Assembly: GCF_003589595.1 (NCBI RefSeq)
Contig: NW_020653770.1
Span: 1,206,845 to 1,270,844 of the forward strand
Reading direction: 5' to 3'
From: Hyposmocoma kahamanoa
Lineage: Eukaryota; Arthropoda; Insecta; Lepidoptera; Cosmopterigidae
DNA length: 64,000 bases
Numbering within the stretch: the first letter of the stretch is position 1; the number at the start of each line of letters is the position of its first letter. Under the pieces are notes generated by a model that was not told the origin of the DNA, ran no database searches, and saw only the letters and a list, made by a program, of their open reading frames with translations. Of the stretch, positions 53,200-62,981 are shown one piece after another. A program made the translations under genes and the position numbers.

Positions 53200-53286
53200 G
53201 ACGCCGCCGCCGGCCTTCGATCTGGTGCACATGTTTTGCTGTCAAGTGGCTGTCCATTCACTAACCGATTATCATGAGTAACGTTT
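53200..53286 (-). CDS. Candidate internal exon, unidentified minus-strand gene
   Basis: 87 bases between AGTCACATTTCAAG and a perfect donor GCGTC|GTAAGTGG. The one open frame gives 28 codons, NVTHDNRLVNGQPLDSKTC then APDRRPAAA, entering with one base and leaving with two. It is GC-rich compared with its flanks. The pyrimidine tract is weak. The plus strand also reads open here to a stop, so a chance match is possible. No homology is recognised. Confidence 0.25.
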
Positions 53287-53437
53287 CTTGAAATGTGACT
53301 TTTTTGTTATTCATCCAATTGTCGACAGCGAAGCAGGATAGACAAATGTTTGTCCTTAAACGTGTCAACGCGTGAACGTAGAATGTGTAATGTTTTTTTA
53401 AACACACTGCAAAAAGAAGGTGGAGGTTTTTTTACAG

Positions 53438-53646
53438 TTGTGTGCCACTCTGAGGGGCACTGCCACTGTGCCCGGCACCCTGTGACATAAGTTGACAAGT
53501 CCCATGTGCCTGTTATTTCACCAGCATCCTTAGCCTTCAAAACCTACCGGTTTCGAAGCTTTAGAATGCTGACATTACTGCTTGGTGGCAGAAATAGGTA
53601 ATGTGGTACTTTCCTGGATGAACTCTTCCACAAGTAACTCTATTGC
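53438..53646 (+). mobile_element. Element A, 3' two-thirds
   Basis: TGTGCCACTCTGAGGGGCAC, GACATAAGTTGACAAGTCCC, CTTGGTGGCAGAAATAGG to AAGTAACTCTATTGCT. An extra TACCGGTTTCGAAGCTT lies before the GCTGACATTACTG block. Confidence 0.9.
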
Positions 53647-54005
53647 TAAATGATTATCTCTAATATCAGGTTTCTTACCATGGTATGACTTCTTTTTTCC
53701 GGAATCCGGTCCTTAGTGCGTGCAGTAATAAAAACAAAAACACCTCGAGTTCAGTTCGCGTATGGGTACAGTGAGTGTGGTTTGTGCAAAAAAAAATGAG
53801 TGACAATGGTAACGCCACAACAAATCGCGATGAAGGTAGTCGTCGACAGCGCAAGAGGGTAGACAGATATGTCTGCTCTTAAAGCTGTCATCTGCCGCCG
53901 TCCAGTCAAGCCGTGACGGTGGAGCGTGCAACCGTTCCGAAATATCGGGAAAATAAAAAGAAGTCATACCGTGGTAAGAAACCTGATATTAGTGATAATC
54001 ATTTA
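53647..54005 (+). mobile_element. Small TIR transposon keeping the start of an ORF
   Basis: Inverted ends of about 49 bases with only a few mismatches: TAAATGATTATCTCTAATAT at the left and its mirror ending GATAATCATTTA at 54005. CAGGTTTCTTACCATGG and GGTATGACTTCTTTTT sit inside each arm. 359 bp in all. It starts where element A ends, so one may have inserted beside the other. Internally it holds a 5' leader and a truncated ORF (next entry), as expected of a deletion derivative of a larger DNA transposon. Confidence 0.8.
53796..53882 (+). pseudogene. Truncated N-terminal ORF within the small transposon
   Basis: ATG in context CAAAAAAAAATGAGT, 28 codons, stop TAA. It reads MSDNGNATTNRDEGS and then a basic run RRQRKRVDRYVCS. 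A basic, low-complexity start is common in transposases, but I cannot assign the superfamily. The rest of the gene is absent. Confidence 0.4.
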
Positions 54006-54158
54006 GAGAATAACCACGAAAGTCTTAAAATCTATATAACTCTACTGCTACTACTGATTGATTCCGCATACAGTAAAAGTGTTGAATCGATCACTTTGAA
54101 CAAAATTATTATAGTAAAATTGATGTACTGATGATGTACTACAACGTGTCCTAAAAAT

Positions 54159-54374
54159 GTTCACGCTATAAAAAAAAACACAAACTTACCTCAAATTTTT
54201 ACAAGAAAACCGCTGTAATCATTAGGTACTTTACATATACCAATGGTTTTTTTTAAATCAACTGAACTAAATACAACACGTATACTATACGATATACATT
54301 TTTCAAATTTCCTTAATTTCGTTTGTAAAAGACTAAATTCTGAAATAAAGCCAGTGTCCCTGCCGCGGCCCAAG
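54159..54374 (+). repeat. Family R repeat, copy 2
   Basis: GTTCACGCTATAAAAAAAAA to AAAGCCAGTGTCCCTGCCG, collinear with 49324-49540 in the same orientation. A Tc1-like or hAT-like remnant is possible; no inverted ends are seen. Confidence 0.7.
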
Positions 54375-54430
54375 CGTAATAAACTGTATTAGTACAGGAA
54401 AAAATTGAATTCGAGCTAAGGCACTATCGA

Positions 54431-54830
54431 NNNNNNNNNNNNNNNNNNNNNNNNNNNNNNNNNNNNNNNNNNNNNNNNNNNNNNNNNNNNNNNNNNNNNN
54501 NNNNNNNNNNNNNNNNNNNNNNNNNNNNNNNNNNNNNNNNNNNNNNNNNNNNNNNNNNNNNNNNNNNNNNNNNNNNNNNNNNNNNNNNNNNNNNNNNNNN
54601 NNNNNNNNNNNNNNNNNNNNNNNNNNNNNNNNNNNNNNNNNNNNNNNNNNNNNNNNNNNNNNNNNNNNNNNNNNNNNNNNNNNNNNNNNNNNNNNNNNNN
54701 NNNNNNNNNNNNNNNNNNNNNNNNNNNNNNNNNNNNNNNNNNNNNNNNNNNNNNNNNNNNNNNNNNNNNNNNNNNNNNNNNNNNNNNNNNNNNNNNNNNN
54801 NNNNNNNNNNNNNNNNNNNNNNNNNNNNNN
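54431..54830. other. Assembly gap, 400 N
   Basis: Exactly 400 N. The right flank is a LINE C-terminus reading toward the gap, so the missing bases probably include that LINE's 3' end. All ORFs crossing it are artefacts. Confidence 0.98.
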
Positions 54831-55075
54831 CTCGCGTGTACAGGTGTAGGGACACGCAGGGCAGGACAAAAGATGTGGACACAGACATACACCCGTGCAT
54901 ACACTCCTTGTTTAGGGACTTCCAAGTTTGCCAAGGTAAATCATGCCCAGGAGGGAGGTGTTTCGACAGCGAGGTGAGTGGTGCTTTGGGGTATCTCTCG
55001 TTCCAGAGACTTATTCGGGCCTGGTTAGTTTCCCCGTCCAGAGGGTATACTTCTTTAATGAAGCTATGTAGCAAA
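54831..55075 (-). mobile_element. Jockey/R1-like LINE C-terminal fragment
   Basis: On minus: ARISLWNERYPKAPLTSLSK, LPPGHDLPWQTWKSLN, then in another frame LLSCPACPYTCTRE running into the gap. The PW.TWK.LN and CPACP landmarks match the fragment at 31130-31420. At least one frameshift. Confidence 0.85.
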
Positions 55076-55547
55076 TGTAATTGTAAATGTTTTGTAATAG
55101 ATAATTAAAATTGTAGAAAATGAGAGTCTTCTCCTTTTCCTAACTTGCTTTTATTTTAGGAAATAATATTAAATTAAAATCGCTTATTAGTCTTGTAAAA
55201 AGGATAGATTGTAATTAGTTATAAAACTTTTGTTTTGCTTTATATAAAATAAAAATATTAAAAACAAATTGTTTCATGTAATTCGTATTACTTTTTTGAC
55301 GTTACATGTGACTTTATTTATTTCAAATTCAAGTTCAAATACCTTTATTTCGGAATATTCGTCCACAGGGGTTAGTAACAAAGCACATAAAATAGAATTA
55401 GTACTACAAATTACAATTTCTGAAACTTATAACGCAATTATATTCAGAAGGCTGTTGTCGCTGCCACGAACTCTATGCACCAGTGAAATATGTAATTGTA
55501 TAAAATTCTAAATTAAAAATTCAAGCATAAAAAACTGTCAATATGCC
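55076..55547. other. AT-rich; possible LINE tail
   Basis: TTCAAATACCTTTATTTCGG at 55335-55355 resembles a reversed LINE 3' end. The 80-residue plus ORF is unsupported. Confidence 0.35.
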
Positions 55548-55796
55548 TTGAATGGGACAATCTTTACATCGTCACTACGTCTCGCGAACCTACGGGCCAA
55601 CATGTTGAATAATCTTTCATGCAGTTATTTTTCCACCCCTCTAAACGAAGAAATTCTTCTTCGGCCGAGCATCGAGCAATCAATAGCCCCTGAGGATGCC
55701 TCGTGGAGGCGAAACACGTCTCGGGTATATTTGGTGGTGGTGTTTGTGACTGTAGTTGCGCTTGTGTTATTTATTTTATTAATTTTATGCGGATGA
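55548..55796 (+). other. 82-codon ORF with a terminal hydrophobic segment, probably repeat-derived
   Basis: MNGTIFTSSLRLANLRANML at the start, SIAPEDASWRRNTSRVYL in the middle and a final run of about 21 hydrophobic residues (VVVFVTVVALVLFILLIL) that could span a membrane. The middle is encoded by the hairpin motif CCTGAGGATGCCTC / GAGGCGAAAC / CGTCTCGGG, which is typical of transposable elements. No acceptor or promoter. I favour a fragment of a Penelope-like or other retroelement over a small membrane protein. Confidence 0.3.
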
Positions 55797-55884
55797 AGGG
55801 CGGTCTTTAAAACGGCGGGGCTTAAAAGGGATACTTTGCGCTTTTAAACCTTCACTGGGTTCGCGGAGTAGCAAAAAAAAAAGC

Positions 55885-56293
55885 TTCCGCTTTTATATCG
55901 ACTGTGAATTGGCAACCGGTACTATATCAATTTTGACAACTTTATAGGATGAAGAAAAAACCATTTACATAGCATCTGGTTTATTAAATAAAAATACGTA
56001 GTGTACATACATACATGTGTAATAAAAATATTTAAAATTTAATAAACCAGCCACTGGCTATGCATGTTAGTCGCGACACGCGCGATAAAATTAAATCAGA
56101 TCTAATTTAGATAGCCAATAGCGCGCGCTTATTTCAATTTTATCGCGTCGCGACTTACATGCGTAGCTACAGGGGCAGATGCTATATAAATGACGTAAGC
56201 AATTTTCTTCTTCATCCTTTCACCAGGCGGCTTTCTGTAAAGTTGTCAAAATTAAGATAGTACCGATTGCCAATTCACAGTTGATATATAGAT
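55885..56293. mobile_element. Large two-tier palindromic element
   Basis: Outer arms: ATCGACTGTGAATTGGCAAC with AATTTTGACAACTTTATAGG (55893-55950), mirrored by AAAGTTGTCAAAATTAAG and GATTGCCAATTCACAGTTGA (56237-56285). Inner arms: GCATGTTAGTCGCGACACG (56062-) and CGCGTCGCGACTTACATGC (56144-56162). No ORF. Consistent with a foldback MITE; the target site may be TA. Confidence 0.75.
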
Positions 56294-56787
56294 TTCAACA
56301 GCTGACTTCTCAATTCTCGCCAGCAAATAAAAACCCCTTTAAACAACTGCGCATCACTAACATTAGCCACGTACACATTTCAAATACCTTTTTGCTCTAG
56401 ATTCTCTGACCTGTTTAGAAAGTCGTGAACATCCTTGGCCAAACAAACGTCGAATGTAATGACATTAGACTGCATTATGCCATACAAACATAATGTACAT
56501 TGATTCGTTGTTACTCTTTATGGTTCACTCTAATGTTGTGTTGAGGAGATATCACGAGTTCGCTATTTGTAATGAATGTGACGTAACAGGCTTTCCTCAT
56601 TACTTATAATGAATGGTCGAAAAAAGGTGTTCCACATAATATAGATCCATGTATAAATATAATTACAAGGAGCGACACACAGTTGTTAAAACCACCAAGT
56701 ATTAATTAATTACTTTTTTCGAATTTCAGATTTCTGGAAATGGTTTTAGTGCTTCGTAGGACAAGACTACTGGTCTAGGAAGTCGAA
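56294..56787. other. Nothing recognised
   Basis: AT-rich, short frames. Confidence 0.4.
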
Positions 56788-56992
56788 GTTAGAAAAGTGC
56801 GCGAAACCGGATTCATCCCCTAATTTTCCACCCTTAGAGGTGGAATATTTTCTTCAAATTTAAATGGGACGTCATTTCAAGAAGATAATAATCATCAAAA
56901 TCAGTTCACAAATTATCGCTAAACATACAAAAAAAATACAGTCACATTGAGAACCTCCTCCTTTTTTTAAAATCGGTTAAAGATGAGCAATT
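56788..56992 (-). mobile_element. MITE C copy
   Basis: AAAAGTGCGCGAAACCGG, CTTAGAGGTGGAATATTTTC, GAGAACCTCCTCCTTTTTTT, ending AATCGGTTAAAG. The 3' terminal AACTTGGC section is missing. Confidence 0.85.
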
Positions 56993-56999
56993 ACTTATT

Positions 57000-57451
57000 T
57001 TTTTAACAGGTTCTTTCTAACGTTTAAAGTCCCTTTGTAAGAAATATAATAAGTGCATTTCTTATTGCACATTTCATATTAAAAAATGGTCGTCTGTTAT
57101 TACAAACTTAGTAGATCTTTCACCCCTCGTATGAGTGTGTGCAATTATTATTATAACTTTAGGCCCGGCGTGTGGCGTCGCGCAGTTATGTTACTGTACA
57201 CACGGACTGGTAAGTGGGCACAATATAGTGCTTTATGATACAATGCCTAAGTACGCGTTACAAACTTATCATTCCCATTTATCTAAGAACTGAGTTGACA
57301 TGAAGAATTCATTATCATTACAATATGAGTTGCAACAAAGTCAGCACGATGTTAATTTGTATATCGCCAACCTACATACGTCCCACTGCAGGGCACGGAT
57401 GTTATAGTTAACCATAGTGGCCGTCAGTTTGGGTTCTGAAGATTACATGTG
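57000..57451. other. Unassigned, with a SINE Q tail scrap
   Basis: 57380-57425 (ACGTCCCACTGCAGGGCACG) is a reversed Q/RTE tail. The rest is AT-rich. Confidence 0.4.
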
Positions 57452-57925
57452 TTCTTAGGTACATTAGAAATGAAACTATTTTTAACCGAGTTCAAGAAAG
57501 GAGATTTTCAAATCGATTGTTTTTTTTGTGTGTACGTTACCTATTTTGATGATTCTTTTTTTGTTGGAAAGAGGGCTTGTTTTGTATTCGCCAGCATCCG
57601 TCGACATGATGGTCGAAGCATTTGGTAAGCGGATATAATATGTTACTCACATTTATTTAGCATTCACCTTACTGGAATGTGACAAGGAATCTGTCAATCA
57701 CATTGCGTGTTTGATGAGCTTTGCTCCACGTTACGTCAGTACTGGTCCCCTTGTCACCCCCCCCCAGTTTTGATAATATCGGATAACCGATTTCAATAAA
57801 ATATATGAACTTTTAAGGTCGATTTTTTTTGTAATTTCTGATCTAAATTGCGCATATTTGTTTTTCAAACAAACCAACGTTTTGGACCCTTTGCAGGTCC
57901 CGTGATGACTGAGATGATATTAGTC
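57452..57925. mobile_element. Family E copy split by MITE C
   Basis: 57452-57478 (GTTCTTAGGTACATTAG, GAAACTATTTTT) and 57839-57925 (AAATTGCGCATATTTG, AAACAAACCAACGTTTTGG) are contiguous in other E copies. MITE C separates them. Confidence 0.75.
57479..57838 (+). mobile_element. MITE C inside E, with an unrelated centre
   Basis: 5' end TTTAACCGAGTTCAAGAAAG to TTTTTTGTTGGAAAGAGGG (57479-57583) and 3' end GATAACCGATTTCAATAAAA to AAGGTCGATTTTTTTTG (57782-57838). 57584-57781 is a 200-bp segment not found in other C copies, ending in a CCCCCCCCCC run. Confidence 0.75.
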
Positions 57926-57927
57926 TT

Positions 57928-57972
57928 TTTTCTATGACATCAAGCGACGGGACGAACTAGTGGTAAGCGACG
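57928..57972 (+). mobile_element. Element A, 5' end only
   Basis: CTATGACATCAAGCGACGGG then ACGAACTAGTGGTAAGCGACG. Abuts the I fragment. Confidence 0.75.
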
Positions 57973-58106
57973 TATTTTTATATAAATATTCACTAAAACC
58001 GAAAATTAACCTACTACTAAAACTAGCCTACATGAATTTGATTTTTGCCTCACTTGTGACAGTTCGTTTGGTATGAAACTATCATTCTATGCGTTATTAT
58101 TCTAAG
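57973..58106 (+). mobile_element. Family I, right half
   Basis: TATTTTTATATAAATATTCA to the terminal inverted repeat TTCTATGCGTTATTATTCTA ending AG at 58106. Identical or nearly so to the right halves at 61598-61730 and 62440-62576. Confidence 0.88.
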
Positions 58107-58107
58107 T

Positions 58108-58682
58108 CATCGTGTATATAACCAGAAATAGAGACGAAATGTCATCTTATTTGTTGGGAAACTATTCTGCCAAATCATTACGATTACAACTCGTCGGTGT
58201 CGTCAATTGTTTCATTTCAAATCGACCAGTTAACTTGAGCTTTGCTATAATGAACGAAAATTACAAAATTACACATTAACAATAAAATTATTATTTACAC
58301 TAATGACGATCACGTCATCCCTTGACATTATATTTCGAATTGTGATTATGTGAAATATGATTTTGTTCTGTTCTATTCTATTTAATATATAATTACCGAT
58401 GAAATTTGATTTCGTCTGTTCTGTAATTAGATGCTTTGCTGTTTTTCCCCACACCAGCGAATGGAAGTGCACGGCCATTGTTAGAGATATTATCTTTATT
58501 ACAATAAATATAGAATATTTTTGGAATATACTGAGACGTACATACAGGTCAGTTGTTGGCGCTGTACTATTTCAGCTTTCTAATTTGTGATTTCAGCGCA
58601 AACGAGAGTTGATATTTAAAAGTGATATAAGACCCATTTGCCTGATGAGATTGCGTCTCTGTTTGTGGTTATATACTTGATG
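58108..58682 (+). mobile_element. Family G copy with an internal insertion
   Basis: CATCGTGTATATAACCAGAA start and GTTATATACTTGATG end. 58283-58395 (ACACTAATGACGATCACGTC) is absent from the other two G copies, and the sequence around it is partly duplicated (AATATATAATTACCGATGAA). The GCTCCGATTGG section is deleted. Confidence 0.85.
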
Positions 58683-59074
58683 AGATAACCACTTTAAACT
58701 TTGTATCTCACCACTAACGATGTGTGATTTCCCTAATGAAAATTCACGCTGCATCTAACTCTTCCATCTTTGTCTATCACCTGCTATTGTCCTTGCAAAT
58801 CGCTGTACCGGAACACCGCTAGTAGTAACAGGTTCGTATCTTTGATCTGGTTCATCCAATGCTTTGCACGCTATTGTTTTAATTCACAATAGGATTTTGT
58901 CTTAGGTTTAGTACCGGTTTTATAGAGCTTGTGTTAGTTTTTTACTGTTGGTTTAAATATTTTCAAATGTATGTCGGAATATAACAGTAAGGGAAACATT
59001 GAGGGAAAATTAATATAATAATTATGTACTTATGAAATGTAATAATTTGTGTATGTACAACTTTTTTATTAAAA
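58683..59074. other. Unassigned, with a coding-like minus patch
   Basis: 58875-58755 on minus reads CKALDEPDQRYEPVTTSGVP and then FARTIAGDRQRWKS followed by a stop. The D-R-Q-R-W-K ending resembles LINE carboxy ends but I cannot place it. Confidence 0.3.
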
Positions 59075-59737
59075 AAAAGCCGATATCCAAAATTTGTTTA
59101 TAAGCTTTCGCTGTATTTGTTACGTATATTTTCCAAGTTTTATTGAAATAGGTTTAACCAAAGTGGCTGATATCCTATAAACCTGATTCATCCCTTAATT
59201 TGCCACCCTTAGAGATGAAATATTTTCTTCATATTTGAAATAGATCACTGCTGAAATACCCTCATTCTAACAAAAACAGTTTCATTGAAATCGGTTACCG
59301 GAAAGTGAGCGAAACCGGATTCAAGCCCTAGTTTGCCACCCTTACAGATCAATACCCTCTTTTCAACATAAAAAGATTCATTAAAATCGATTCACAAAAT
59401 ACCGGAGTTATCGAGTAACATACATATAAAAAATATATAGTGTATGGGCCACCTTACTCTACCTATACATGAATTGTAGTGGTAGTACGCAGAAAAAGAC
59501 TTGCAAAGAAAATGGTAAAAGTATATTGAACGTAAAATACAAATATTATGGTGGCAAATCTTTCCTTGATGTAGTGTATCGGTGAACAGTTGGTAACGTA
59601 CTACGTAAAATAAAGTATGAATCACGTATTTAAGTTAAGTGCGACACGTGACTAAATTAGATCGCCGCGTGCGCAGAGTTGTACTGAAAAATGTATGAGA
59701 CCATACATATAGTCAGATTGAGAACCTCCTCCTTTTT
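59075..59737 (-). mobile_element. MITE C copies, chimeric and interrupted
   Basis: 59110-59260 and 59285-59435 are two successive C 3'-to-middle sections (GATTCATCCCTTAATTTGCC; GGAAAGTGAGCGAAACCGG). 59705-59737 (TTGAGAACCTCCTCCTTTTT) is the C 5' end. The 59440-59700 segment between them is unique. Confidence 0.7.
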
Positions 59738-60172
59738 GTGTACATATGACAATGTGCCTATATAACAAAAATGTTATTCTTGTAACATTTGTACATAACT
59801 ATTGTTTGCAATGATAAATATAAACAATTATCTATTTACAAAGAACAATTCATCAACTTTCTTACTCGTGTCTCGCAGAGGAATGTGCTTTACCATTGGT
59901 TGTATTACGGTTTTAAAGAAATTTAAATATTGAAATTGATCCGCTGTCTGTATAATATCCCTATTTACTGTTACGTTTCCACACGACTGATGTAGAAAAG
60001 AAACAAACAAACAGAGCAAAAAGTGCAAGTGTAAAATGATTGGCGTGCGCGTGCGCGTGCGCTGTTATTACTTGATATCTCCATCGCGATGGGAATAAGG
60101 TATTGTTCATAAGACTTTAGAAATTAGTAGACATGACCTATGATTATTTGTATGATATGATAAATTGTCTTT
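59738..60172. other. LINE tail scrap and a CG-rich short repeat
   Basis: 59822-59900 resembles the CR1-type tail (TATTTACAAAGAACAATTC, CGCAGAGGAATGTGC). 60043-60062 is GCGTGC repeated about three times. Confidence 0.5.
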
Positions 60173-60400
60173 TTAACCGACTTCAAAAAAGAGGACGAGG
60201 TTCTCAATTCGATTGTATTTTTTTTTGGTATGTATGTTATTGTAAACCGATTTTGGTAATTCTTTTTTTATTGGAATGAGGGTGTCTCAATATTCGTACC
60301 GTTTAAATTTGAAGAAAATATTCCACCTCTAAAGGAGGCAAAGTAGGGAATCGGGTTTCGCGCACTTTCCGGTAACCTATTTCAGTAAAACTTGCCAAAT
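60173..60400 (+). mobile_element. MITE C, near full length
   Basis: TTAACCGACTTCAAAAAAGA, GAGGTTCTCAATTCGATTG, CCACCTCTAAAGGAGGC, TTTCGCGCACTTTCCGGTAA, AAACTTGCCAAATAGCCG. The last 40 bases are lost. Confidence 0.9.
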
Positions 60401-61374
60401 AGCCGCTCACGCGATACATGCACCCGTAGACGCATACCACACCTAGAGGTGCCGATGATGATTTTATACCGATTTATCGGATATCGAAGTTATAACAGGT
60501 AAAAGAACTAATATTAATTGCTATTTCGGTAAGTACTCTAGCAAACCATAAAGTTTTTAATGCCTGGGTCTGTCATTTAAAAAAAATAAACAACTTCAAA
60601 AATACGTCACGACAATCGTGTGTGTTATTGTTTGAGCTGGTGATTTCGGTATTTATTTATTGAAAACTTACCGTAAGTAGCGTTTTTTAAGTTTACCCTG
60701 AATATAAATGTTTATAAACTATACTTTAAGGAGTAATTTCATGGTAAACGTTAGAACCACTCAAACGGAATATTATCATATTTATCCAAGTACACCAAAA
60801 TGTCAGTGGTGCTTTTTAAGTGCAGGATTGGCGTATTAGTATTAGTATTAGTAGAAGTGGTGTATTACTGCATTTTATTTGAGATGTTTTTGTTGGTAGT
60901 ACGCAGGGTATTTATTTAGCAATGCAGAATAATAATTTTTATTTATAAAAGAAATTTTAAGGTCGGTGTTTTTATAATTTGATATTTGTGCCTTGTAGCC
61001 ATTTATATAGCGTTTAGTTAGTGACAATTTGTATATTACTATGTCAGTAAATACACACGTCAATATTTATATGTATTTTAATATAAATATATAAAGAGGC
61101 TGTAGGGTGGAACCTATGCCCACTGAATGGGTTAAAATTTATCAAAAACAAAATGGCGTCTGTTGTCATGGATTCCTAACAAAATATACATTAAATATTA
61201 GTTCTGTGTCACAATTTTATTTGCTCGTAGAAATAGTATCGTATGCAATTACAATTACAATTAAATCATAATTAGGTCGTAAAGTCTCGTATCTATTACT
61301 TAGATTACTCGGCAAAGCCTCTAGCCTAAACACGGAACTTGATTTTAAGAACCGTCATTATGCAATGATTGCAT
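60401..61374. other. AT-rich, nothing recognised
   Basis: Contains ATTAGTATTAGTATTAGTAG near 60838 and no open frame or shared repeat. Confidence 0.4.
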
Positions 61375-61382
61375 AAAATACT

Positions 61383-61730
61383 CTTAGAATAATAACGCAT
61401 AGAAACCTAGCCCGCACACGCTAAGTGAGGCAAATTAAAGAGCTCCCAATGGGCCTACACGAGCGGGCGGGCCTTCAATGCTCAAGGTCAACTTGCACCG
61501 CGAACAGCTCAAGAATATGAGTGTAAAAATATGTCTGACGAACATAAAATAGATACTAACATGACATTCCACAAGGAAGTAACGCGCTTCAACTTGTATT
61601 TTTATATAAATATTCACTAAAACCAAAAATTAACCTACTACTAAAACTAGCCTACATGAATTTGATTTTTGCCTCACTTGTGACAGTTCGTTTGATATGA
61701 AACTATCATTCTATGCGTTATTATTCTAAG
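61383..61730 (+). mobile_element. Family I TIR element, complete, 8-bp target duplication
   Basis: Ends CTTAGAATAATAACGCATAG and CTATGCGTTATTATTCTAAG are perfect inverted repeats of at least 20 bases. AAAATACT is duplicated exactly (61375-61382 and 61731-61738). 348 bp, no ORF. Landmarks: GGGCGGGCCTTCAATGCTCA and CAACTTGCACCGCGAACAGC. Confidence 0.93.
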
Positions 61731-61738
61731 AAAATACT

Positions 61739-62213
61739 ATTTCACTTTTATTTCAAAGACACAACTATCCGGTACCGATATTGGTTTTAAATGAGTGATG
61801 GCACCCTAATACAGTTTATAACCATTAATTGAACATAATTTACTTATCGAGTTATTTTCACATCACGCTGTTTTACCAACTTTTACTAAACTTCAATGTT
61901 TCACCGTCTCAGTAACCTTGGTATTCCAGGTGACGACGTCATCATTCGTACACGGCAGCGAAATCAAATGTAGGCAGACAAATCAAATCATTAGTTTTAC
62001 ACCTCCAGTCTCTACATTTGTACATTACATTTATGGTCGTTTTCATATTAGATGACGTGATGCGACAAGATAATTATATTGACATGGAAAAATACCTAAA
62101 GGCATCGGCACGGTGTCAATAACACAAATGGTGCTAGTTTTAATACGCAGTTAAGTAAATTTTACAAAGACCGGTGAACACACGTAAAGATTGAAATTCT
62201 TTGTGTTTTCAAA
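61739..62213. other. Nothing recognised
   Basis: AT-rich spacer between the two I copies. Confidence 0.4.
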
Positions 62214-62221
62214 GCTCATTA

Positions 62222-62576
62222 CTTAGAATAATAACGCATAGAAACCTAGTCCGCACACGCTAACTAAGGCAAATTGAAGCGCGCCAAAAGGGCCTACACG
62301 AGTGGGCGGGCCTTCAGTGCTCAAGGTCAACTTGCACCGCGAACAGCTCTAGAATTTTAGCTAAAAATGACGAAATATGCGGTAAATGAGTGTAAAAATA
62401 CGTCAGACAAACATAAAATAGATAGTAACGCGTTTCAACTTGTATTTTTATATAAATATTCACTAAAACCGAAAATTAACCTACCACTAAAACCTGCCTA
62501 CATGAATTGTATTTTTGCCTCACTTATGACAGTTCGTTTGATATGAAACTATCATTCTATGCGTTATTATTCTAAG
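62222..62576 (+). mobile_element. Family I TIR element, second complete copy
   Basis: Same termini as 61383-61730. Flanks GCTCATTA (62214-62221) and GTTCATTA (62577-62584) are an 8-bp duplication with one mismatch. Compared with copy 1 it gains TTTTAGCTAAAAATGACGAA and loses the ACATTCCACAAGGAAG segment. Confidence 0.92.
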
Positions 62577-62654
62577 GTTCATTACATTATTTACAAAGCA
62601 TCGTAAGCTGCAATATTTTATTTGTTGCCTTTTCGGACATTGTGATTTTGACGA

Positions 62655-62865
62655 GTTCTTAGCTTTACAAATGAAACTTTTTTCTGGTCTGCGTATATTT
62701 GTTTTTTTGATGCTTCGTACTTTTTACAGGTCCCGTGGTCATGGATGGCTGGACATGACTAATTTGTTCGAAAAAACTATACTTACTCGATTTAGTTCTA
62801 AAACAAACAGTTTCATTTCCTATGTGCAGCAATCGCGAAATCCTAGAATTTAATAGAATATTATT
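62655..62865. mobile_element. Family E copy with diverged centre
   Basis: Left TTCTTAGC and AAATGAAAC, right AGTTTCATTTCCTATGTGCA and GCAATCGCGAAATCCTAGAA. The two ends are inverted repeats. The GGGCCCGAAACGT motif is lost. Confidence 0.75.
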
Positions 62866-62981
62866 ATTTCTAGGTTACAATCTGTGCCCCGGAGTGTCTT
62901 TGAGAGAAACATTTAAAGATATTAATATTCTTACACTAGTGTCAAAGTAGATTTGTGAAACAGTTATTTGTTATGCAAGTC

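Noticed and set aside
54333..55074. Long minus ORFs of 172-216 residues
   Set aside because: They run through 400 N; only the right-hand part is real sequence and it is a LINE fragment.
55687..55727. Canonical hammerhead ribozyme
   Set aside because: The core order is close, but an extra base sits before stem II and the outer stem does not fit the standard fold; kept only as a structured motif to test.
55548..55796. Small membrane protein gene
   Set aside because: The hydrophobic tail is real, but the centre of the ORF is a TE-type hairpin motif and there is no transcript signal, so it is kept only as repeat-derived.
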